26,075 nt of DNA from NCBI GenBank assembly GCA_001642005.1, contig LWCA01000481.1:1-26075 (forward strand), written 5' to 3'. The position numbers and the translations under genes were made by a program. How positions within the stretch are numbered: the stretch's first letter is position 1; each line of letters begins with the position of its first letter. The notes beneath the pieces were generated by a model. That model worked only from the letters and a program-made list of their open reading frames with translations. It searched no databases and was not told where the DNA came from. The DNA comes from Intoshia linei. Lineage: Eukaryota; Orthonectida; Rhopaluridae. Below, in pieces: positions 9,641 through 18,800 of this stretch.

Positions 9641-11144
9641 ATATCAAAAAAAGGAAAGTGGAAAAATATTTAATAAAAACTTTGTTTGAAGTTACCCCAA
9701 CAGAAAGATCTTTCAATGTATAAAATCATAATGATGAATTCTTTTTTTTTATAGTTAAAGCCCATAAACTTTCTTTTTGAGTGTCATTGGCAACTCTCAA
9801 AAACCCTAGTACATTATTTTTTAAAATCATTCAACCCCTTTAAATTTTTTTTATTTTCTAGAGCCGGGTACACAACGTACGGTCGCATGCGGCCTAATAG
9901 CGTTTATTTGCGGCCGTGGGTAATCCATCTGATCATAATGTATATGATTTTAATTCAAATTGAAAAGTTGAAAACTCAGATTTTATTCAAGGACTATTCA
10001 ATTTTTATATTAAAAAGTTACATTTTTGACTTTAGCCATTTTCTCAAAATGGATTTAAACTTTCTCAGTGTCAAATAAAATTTAAAATTTTTTATAAAAA
10101 TTATAACAAAATAATCTTAAGTGCTAATAATTCACTTTAAATTTATTTTTGATATTTAAATTTAACTCTACAAAAATGTTTATTTTTTATTTATTTATTT
10201 GATAATTATAAATTATTCATTATATAAATTATATTATATTATATATTATTATATAAATTATAAATATAAATAAAGTTATTTGTAATATTATTTATTTTTA
10301 ACGATTATGGTGATTTTATTCTAATATACATGAATTTAATTTAATGCATCTCGACATTATTCAAGATAATTCGACATAATGCAATTCATCTTACTAATAA
10401 CGACATAATTATGTTACATCAGATTTTATCCAATATGTTCATTTTACTAATTTAAATTTATTTATATTATGAAATTTTACATTATAAACTCATTTCTTTT
10501 GGGGCACCTTAAAACAAAGATTTTATATAAATTTGTTTGCATTATACTGATTTCTATATCAATTTAATCATTTTATATACTAAATTTCGTGAAAAATCTG
10601 AAATTTTTGAATATGTGAAACACCGTAAAGGTCACTGTGATTTTTTTTGACAAAAATTAAAAATATTCATATATCCGCATCAAATTAAATGGAAAAAATA
10701 TCTATAAATTTTTTTCTATATTTTTAAAAAAACTACAGAATGGAATAACTATAATACATACGTTATTTTCGCTTTACATTTAATGTCAAATAATTTAAAA
10801 TTTTTTGTATGTATTTTTTATGGTCACACGTTCTTAAAATTTTTGGAAATGTGAACCACGAAATAATTAAACTTGTCACCATTTTTTTTTTCTTGAAAAA
10901 TAAATAGTATGTACCAATAATTTTAATAATCAAAATAAATACAATAATTTACATTACATGACATTAATAATTATTATGACTTTCTAATAATTTTAAATTA
11001 GAAATATAATCAATAATTCGATTAATTTTTAAGTTTATACAAACCTACATACATATATTCATCTTATTTTCATTTATACTATTATAATAATATATAATTA
11101 TACATTACTTTATTATACTTTCTAAAATATATAATAAGCGAAAC
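9641..11144. other. noncoding region upstream of 7TM paralogue 3
   Basis: No coding sequence is supported. A locally G+C-rich island at about 9860-9925, unlike its surroundings, contains 'cggtcgcatgcggcc' and 'gcggccgtggg' and may be a mobile-element end. Simple A/T tracts occupy 10190-10290. The 5' regulatory region of the third 7TM gene should lie at the right end of this stretch, but I see no distinctive core-promoter motif. Confidence 0.5.
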
Positions 11145-12044
11145 ATGCTTACATCGTTTTTGAATTGGATATATTTAGTTTTAAATCTAATTCAAGCAAT
11201 TATGGCTGTAATTTTATTTGTATTTCTCATATACTGGAAAGGAAAAAGATCCATAGTGTATTATTTTGTGATACACTTCATGATACTTGTTATGTCAATA
11301 ATACGATTCAGCGGTAATGTCGTATATTTGATTGGTAAAGATAGTTTAAAGATGAAAGTATTTTCCTCATGTTCTGGGGCACCACTATTACTGACTGCCA
11401 TAGTAATTCAACTTTACGGAATAAATAAAATTCTTACTTCTAAGTATGTTGTAAGAAAAATATTTAGTAATCCAGTGGCATTAATTGTCATATTACTGAA
11501 TATTATCAACACTTCAACAGTTATATTATTTATAGTATCTGTCAATATAAGTTTCAATTTGCTTTTGACTATGTTAATGGTATGCTGTATTATTCAAGCA
11601 TGTATTGGAATTTTTACATGCATTCCATGTGCACATATATTCTATCTTTTTAGAAAAAGGTCCTTGGAACAATTGGATATCATTGATCCAAATTATTCTT
11701 TATTGTCTGATGAACATAGAGATAATAAGAAGCGCACTGTCATTAAAAGATTGTCGTCGTTTATGGACACATTTCACATCAATATTTCAAATAAAACTCG
11801 TATTCCATATTTTATAAAAGCTCTATTAATTGAATGTCTTTTGATCATTATGTTAGTTTGTATGAAAATTGGAGGTGTCATTTTTATCGTTAAATGTTTA
11901 TGGAACTCCAAGATCAATTATGATGAAGCATTTAATTATTCTTTTTTTTTGTACGGAATAGAAAATATACTTGGTTTTCATCTGCTGACATATTGCATAA
12001 ATGCTCTGTATACAAAATATAAAAGTAGTAAAAATAGAAAATAA
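11145..12044 (+). CDS. orphan seven-transmembrane protein, paralogue 3
   Basis: One exon encodes 299 residues. Seven hydrophobic segments fall near 6-31, 37-62, 76-96, 109-132, 137-169, 221-250 and 264-288. It aligns without gaps to the others over the first ~190 residues: KGKRS (32-36), SSCSGAP (74-80), SKYVVRKIFSNP (99-110), CIPC (159-162), IFYLFRKR (165-172). SFMDTFHI (205-212) and IPYFIK (220-225) follow. The TM5-TM6 loop is highly basic and acidic, and the tail (KYKSSKNRK) is basic, so a cytoplasmic C-terminus is predicted. Paralogue 2 is the closest relative. The start is fixed by paralogue alignment and the immediate TM1. Its nearest AATAAA is about 140 bp downstream. No known family is recognised; the conserved intracellular blocks suggest a shared partner or fold constraint. 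Confidence 0.87.
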   Translation: MLTSFLNWIYLVLNLIQAIMAVILFVFLIYWKGKRSIVYYFVIHFMILVMSIIRFSGNVVYLIGKDSLKMKVFSSCSGAPLLLTAIVIQLYGINKILTSKYVVRKIFSNPVALIVILLNIINTSTVILFIVSVNISFNLLLTMLMVCCIIQACIGIFTCIPCAHIFYLFRKRSLEQLDIIDPNYSLLSDEHRDNKKRTVIKRLSSFMDTFHINISNKTRIPYFIKALLIECLLIIMLVCMKIGGVIFIVKCLWNSKINYDEAFNYSFFLYGIENILGFHLLTYCINALYTKYKSSKNRK

Positions 12045-12182
12045 TGTATTTTAATTATTAAATTTTAATACATCTATCTTTTACAATCTGTGAAATTACA
12101 ACCATTCAAACCGTTACTATTATAGCAATTGTATCGACTGTAGAATATTGTATGAATTCTACTTTTTTTTTTATTATAAGAA

Positions 12183-12188
12183 AATAAA
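12183..12188 (+). terminator. candidate polyadenylation signal of 7TM paralogue 3
   Basis: This is the first AATAAA downstream of the stop at 12044. The assignment is positional only. Confidence 0.35.
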
Positions 12189-12347
12189 CCAATAATAATT
12201 TTCAAAATGATTGCTTTCACGCTTATAATCCACATTCGTTTATGATTCATCAAACAATATAGGAGTCTTATATTTTTTAAAATATAATTGAGTTTTTCCA
12301 GTTAGACACAGAAAACGTTTTGTCTCAGAAATTTTCAAATTTACGCC

Positions 12348-12370
12348 TTACCATTAAGGCTTAATGGTAA
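12348..12370. repeat. 23-nt palindrome between convergent genes
   Basis: The arm TTACCATTAAG (12348-12358) is the exact reverse complement of 12360-12370, around a single central G. It lies between the end of the third 7TM gene (plus strand) and the end of the first MFS gene (minus strand), where a bidirectional 3'-end structure or a mobile-element footprint are both possible. Confidence 0.55.
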
Positions 12371-12808
12371 AAACAGAATTTTATAATGTTTTTATATTTG
12401 AAGATTATTTATTTCAAATAAAAACAGGCTTTAACATAATCACCCCTAACCATGTATAATATACATTGTATATGCATTGTATCTAATTTTTCCTTTCACA
12501 TTTGTTATGTGATACATTTAAAGTGACAAACGCAACTCGCATAGATGGCGTTAACTATTTTTATTGCGATCTATTTTTATATTTATAATAATTGTTATAT
12601 TATAATTATTAATACATTATTGATTGTCTAACTGTCTAACTGTATTGACTGTTAATACATTAATTAATTGTCTTTAATTCTTACATAGGTGTGAAACTTT
12701 ACAGTGCATTGGATAAGAAAGTTTAATATAACTTATCGGGGTATATATTAAATTTCAGAACATAATTCATAGAGAGGAAATACTGTTTAATGATTCATAA
12801 AATTTAGT

Positions 12809-12814
12809 TTTATT
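12809..12814 (-). terminator. polyadenylation signal of MFS gene 1
   Basis: On the minus strand AATAAA occurs about 52 nt after the stop codon of the MFS gene (TAA at 12869-12867), a normal spacing for a short 3' UTR. Confidence 0.5.
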
Positions 12815-12866
12815 AAAGACATAAATACATGTATATGTACAAATATTATGTATAATATTATGAACA

Positions 12867-15800
12867 TTATTTTCTCATGACAACAATTATAATACAAAAA
12901 AATCCACTTAAGGATAGTATTAGAAAGGATAGATTGATATCAAATGGAAATATATAATCATTTGTTATGGACCATGCATATATATTTCCTAATAAAAACG
13001 GTCCGAGTGATCTAAGAAACAATACATTTCATAATACATTTAAAATAATCTAAATACAGTAAAACCTCACTTAACAAAACTCCCACATTATAACAAATTA
13101 AAATACATAGAATTAAATAGAAAAATGTCTGAAACTTAATTTCATAAATAGCCAGTGCAAGAAGAAGAAACTGCTCTTTATTTTGCATATTTATAATATT
13201 TTTATATTGCGTAAATGTAAATTAGAATCTCGCTTAACCAATTCCAGCTTAACGAACAAGAATTTGGAACGAAGTGGATCGTTAAAGTGAGGTATTACTG
13301 TAATCATTAAATATTATCATTGATTAATCATCATTATACAACTTTTTATTGTTGCGGCGCACCCAATATGGAAAAAAATATTAACACTTCAAATCATTTT
13401 AATTTTAAATTTTTTGTTTTAAAATAGTTTGATTATAATTAAAATAAAAAATACTAAAATGTACTAAAATGGTTTTTTTACCGTGAAGGCTTCACTTTTT
13501 CAAATTGAAATTCTTTGGGTGTATTCACTGGATATAACTGTATCAAAAATATATTTTTTTTTAAATTCTAGGACTATTTTAATTTTTTTAAAAAAGGGCA
13601 ATTTGTGGTTTTGGTTCTGAAAATGCACTTTTTTAGGAGTGCCATTTATTATTATGTTTATCATTTTAAACACTATCCAATAATTTATGTTTTATTAAAT
13701 TTTTGGGCTGATTTATTTTTTTAACAAAAGAAAAAATTGGGTTTTTGAGACTGAAGAACTTAAATTCGGAAACTGAATTAGAAATTTAGATTTTTTTAAA
13801 TTTTGGGACTGTTAATATTTCCAATATACTGTAAAAAACACATAGACAGACACACAGACATTCCATTTTATATAAGTAAACTTTACTTAGTAAAGGATAA
13901 TTGAGGATACCGTTTAACTATTATATAACTATTAAACGTTTAATAAGATTGGTCAACACTCAAAAATATAACTAGAAAAAAATTATATCTCTAGGATCAT
14001 CAAAGAATTCCATGAACAAACGTGAAAGTAAGGTGAAACAGTGTTACTCTTATAAATTACTAATGCTACAAAATTTATAATAAATAGAATAGGTTAATTA
14101 TTATATTGTATTATATTATATTGAGAATGATTGATTTTATAAAAGTTGAAAAATTTTGTATTATTTGTGAAGTTTACTGGATGAACCCAAAAAGAAGCTA
14201 AAAATTAAATATCCAAAAAGTGTAGCGATATCTATGAGTCATTTTATGGCAAAATACCACGATGAGCATGGGTTCCTACCAAATGTTGCTAATGTTTTTA
14301 CATAATGCTCATGAAACACATTTTGAACAAGGATATAACGCAAAAAATTAATAGGTCTCATCAAATGTGTGGTGCACGAAAAACACCAATCTGTCATGAT
14401 TAAAATTTTTTATTGATATCTTGTAATTTCGATTTCAAAAAAATAGTTCTCTAAAGTTTATTTATAAAAAATATCGATCGAACTATGATATAATTTAATA
14501 TATACCACAATCAGCACTTTTCAATGTATATACTCTATATAAAAATATCTACTTTATTTTAGAAAAACAAATATTTATAAAAAAACGCTGCACTTCTGCC
14601 CTAATTTTTAAAATTTTACTGATTTTTTCTTTATAGTGTCTTGAAACTAAGTATCCAATACACACCTGTTAAAAAAAATTTGAGCAAAATTATTGGAAAG
14701 GGTCAAAATTAGTTATAAGATTAAAGTGAAAATAACTTTACTATAAATCAGGGGTGTCAATTATGCGGCCCCAAATTATGAAATGTGCGGGCCCGCGTTA
14801 TAATATAAATTTTTATTTTCATTAACAATTTTTTACACATATTTCTTATATTTCAGTATTTTTCATATATTTTTTATGATTTATTTATTCATTATTACAT
14901 TTTTTACACTTATTCCATTTATATTGTTTCATATTTCAGCAAATTGAGTCTGACACCCCTGCTATTAATATAGTAAAATGTGCTACTTTATAACTCTTAT
15001 ATTCAACTCATTTAACAATATTCATTATATTTAAAAATTAAAACGATTCAGATAGAATAAAAAGTGTCACCGTTATCGCAATACCGTGAACTACACAATA
15101 AAATATAAATGGTTCTATTTAATTGAAATATTTCAAAAAATGTTGGACTGTGTAATTAAACGATATTAACGATAAACAAAATTACTATTTTTCATTAACA
15201 AAATTATTATTAAAAACAAAAATAAATAAGGTAGAAGTTAATTTAAAAATACAAAGTGAATAACCAAACATTGCGATCAACACAAGACTACTCAAACCAT
15301 AACCATAGTATCTTATCATAAAATTAGAGTATTATAATAAGTAATATAATAATATTATTATAATATTATATAATAGTAATATTATAGTAAATAAAGTTAT
15401 ATTTCAATTTTCGTATATTATTTTATGGTATCTTTTAATTAACAAGCTGTTCCATAAATTTTTATCTAATTTAATTATTTTTTTCATTGCAACTATACGC
15501 GACTTTATTCGTTGATGACAATACAATTGAAAAAAAAAGTGTTAAATATCACATTCCTACTGGAAACTGTTCATTTTACCCCTCATCACCGGTCACACTA
15601 CCGTATAAACTATATTAATATTTACCTTATAAAGCAGCACGTTCCATAAGCAATTCCATTAACTTTTCCAACTTTACTTACATCCACAGAATTATTGATT
15701 ATTAAAGTGATAAATAGGAATATAAAGGTCTTTCCAATATTATTTATGGTAATAAGTGAAACTACCGATATAACTAATACAATTGGCCTAAATCATGTAA

Positions 15801-18800
15801 AAAATTAAGTACAAATAACTCGGTACATCATTTACATATGTCAGGTCCCACCAGCTTGAAAATGCGAAATAACGTAGCATTGATATACATATTAATAAAT
15901 ACATGTATATTGCATTGAATGTGTATAACTCAACTGTATATATTATATGGATAATACATTTAATTATTGTTAAAAAAGAGAATATGTATACAATTAATTA
16001 TGTTCTATATGAAGATCCTAGAATATGAACTCATTTTAATATGAACATGACAGTTTTGTTTGAACAAACATTGATTTGACATTTCGAAACTTTTAATTAT
16101 AATATTATTATCGCCATTCATATATGTTCATATTACAGTATAATATGAACATGATCAAAACCTGGTCCCTTCATGTTTATATACAACAGAACTGACTGTA
16201 TTACACTTACAAAAACTAGTTTTTAAGAGAGTTTATGCTATTTACTGATTTACTACACTCATTTTTTAATTAAAATTTAATTTTTTGAAAATATTTATTA
16301 ATTAAAAAATTAATTAATTAATTTTATTTGTAAAAATGGACGTTTTGATAAAATAAATTTTAAAATAAAATAATTATATATTTTGCATTAAACTTAATCA
16401 TTTGTATTAAAATTCAATTTAGACTTTAATTATTTTAGGTTGCCATTATACGTTATAATAGCTTTATCTACCTTTTGTATATTTTTGAATTCTCTATCTC
16501 GCCAACTTTTTCTAAATTTCAAGAATGGCGAGTTATAGAGAGAATACTGTATACATTTAAATATAAAAAATACATTTTTATGAACATTCGTAGATTCGGA
16601 ATTAATGTTGTTGTACAAATTGTTATGCAGCAACTGATACAATATAACTAAAAATTCACGATTATATATTATGACTAGGTTGACTGTTATGTCTACGTAC
16701 AAACAGAACCTAGCTCTGCCGAAGGCACATTTTTATTCTACCAAAAAAATACATTCACGTTGAAAATCTAATTCATTTACTTTTAGTAATCGTTGTTGTA
16801 GTTTTAATTTAGATTTTATACAAAATAATTTAAAAATATAAAATTTGAGATTTAAAAATTGTGTACCAATGAAAAAAAATCCGAAGGAACGAATTACATA
16901 GATTTTCACCCATATTTCTTTATTGGAAAGGTGTAGACTTTCAATACACAGTTTTTTTGAAATTGTAGGATTAATTTACATTTTCAATTTTTATTTTAAT
17001 CGAAATATTTGAAAAATATTGTTGATAATATATTAACAATTATTTTTCATCGGTAATGCGTAGATTTCTGGGGTTCAAATTTTGTATTTATATGAACTGG
17101 AATAATATCTATCAAAATAATTATTTTTTTTAATTTTCGGAATTTAATTATTTTACATTTTTTGTTTTAATAAAATATTTCGGAAAAAAATATATGAATA
17201 CTAAAATGTTTTTTTGACCGTAAAGTCATCACTTATTTGTCACATCACTTTTCATCACAATTTAAAAAAATTACAAAAGTAATATCGATTTTATAAAGCA
17301 ATCTAGTCGAAACTAATATCAATATTATTGGCGGTAAAAAATATGTTGCAGATAAATATTTTGATATTTCACGAGTGTCCAAATGCAGTCCACCTATATA
17401 TATAATATATATACTTGTATATATAAATTAGAAATAGGTAGAATTAAAGATACCTAATGTGTAAATATTTTGAAATAAAATTTTACTAGTACTAGTAATA
17501 AAAAAAATGTTGATATAACTGAAAATTTTGTTTGCAAGTGCAAAATTTCTTAAAAAATATTAATATTAATATTAACAGTAGATCATATATTAATACCTTG
17601 GTATACTGAAGTTGACAGCCATGAAAACAGAATTGAATCCTGTGGGATGATAGCAAATGATATGAAACAATATGAAGCTATTGAACATATAATGTTGCGA
17701 GTACTAAACAGTTGATTGTATTATAATAATTATATAATAATAATTATTATATTTTATTTTAATCAATGTTTAAAATAATCTAAGACAGAAACTTACACCA
17801 TTTAAAAATAAATTTTAAAAAAAGTAATGTTAAATATAATGGAATACAATTAAATCACAAATCAAAAATAGCCTTTCGGCTCAGTATCATATAATAAGAC
17901 ATGAAAATCCCCGAAATCTAACCATTACGGAGTTTCGTATTAGACATGTAGACCAAATAATTGACAGTAGTTTGAATAAAATCTATCTATTTAAAAATAA
18001 AATTACAATTTTACAATCTATGCATTTTGTAAATTATATTTAAAAACATTTTGCCAGTGTTCTACAATTAAATGATCTTGAGGTTGGAAATTAATTTTTT
18101 ATGTAAATACATTTTTATTATCTTAAAGTAACAATTATCCTTAAATGCACATTAAAATGTCATTCCTTTTAGTTTTTCAGTATATTTATTTCTTATGTAT
18201 AATGTCTTGATTAATATCGTATTTTTAGAATAAAAGTTTGTTTTGAAATCAACTTTACTTTTTTTGAAATTAACCTTTAAATAGTGTAGACTAAGTGTTT
18301 ATTCTTAAGATTTTATGATTAATAACTGATTCTGATTAAGGTTAATCACTGGTAAAGAATAAAAAAAATACCAATAATTGTTATAAAGTTTTGTGCATAT
18401 TTGTTTCAACGATTTTGTATTTTTATTTATTACTTTTATATCTTTAATTGATCTAAACAATTCAATATTCATAAATACATAAGACCAGTCATTAAACAGA
18501 CCCACATGGATGATAACACTGTACAACATTTTTCGAAAATTTTCAAAATAGCAGCAAAAAATTTATTTTATTGTAAAGACCGCATTGTCAGGATTCGAAC
18601 ATTATATCTGATTATGTATGATCTGATTGTAATTATTAGATAGTCTCTAATTAAAAAGTATACATAAGATAATTTATATAATATATAGAATACAGTTATG
18701 TTCTATCTAAACTAAATTGAATTTTTTAACTGATGAAAAATAATGGAAAAATCGAGAAAAAAAATTTGACCGTATTTAATAGATCTATATATTTGTAATG

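Noticed and set aside
15185-15311. Minus-strand exon-like frame ('YYGYGLSSLVLIAMFGYSL') phase-compatible with MFS exon 10, first taken as the C-terminal exon
   Set aside because: The exon at 13011-12867 has a clear paralogue in gene 2, contains the expected SWS/FPFD-type sequence and gives an exact total frame. The 15.2-kb frame has no counterpart in gene 2.
16430-16702. 90-codon minus-strand frame
   Set aside because: It overlaps MFS exon 9 in a different frame and runs through a pogo-type terminal fragment. The conserved frame is the one matching gene 2.
18570-18620. tRNA-like B-box on the minus strand (GTTCGAATCC)
   Set aside because: The T-stem does not pair, and no matching 5' acceptor stem or A-box is found within tRNA distance. 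At most it is a SINE or tRNA fragment.
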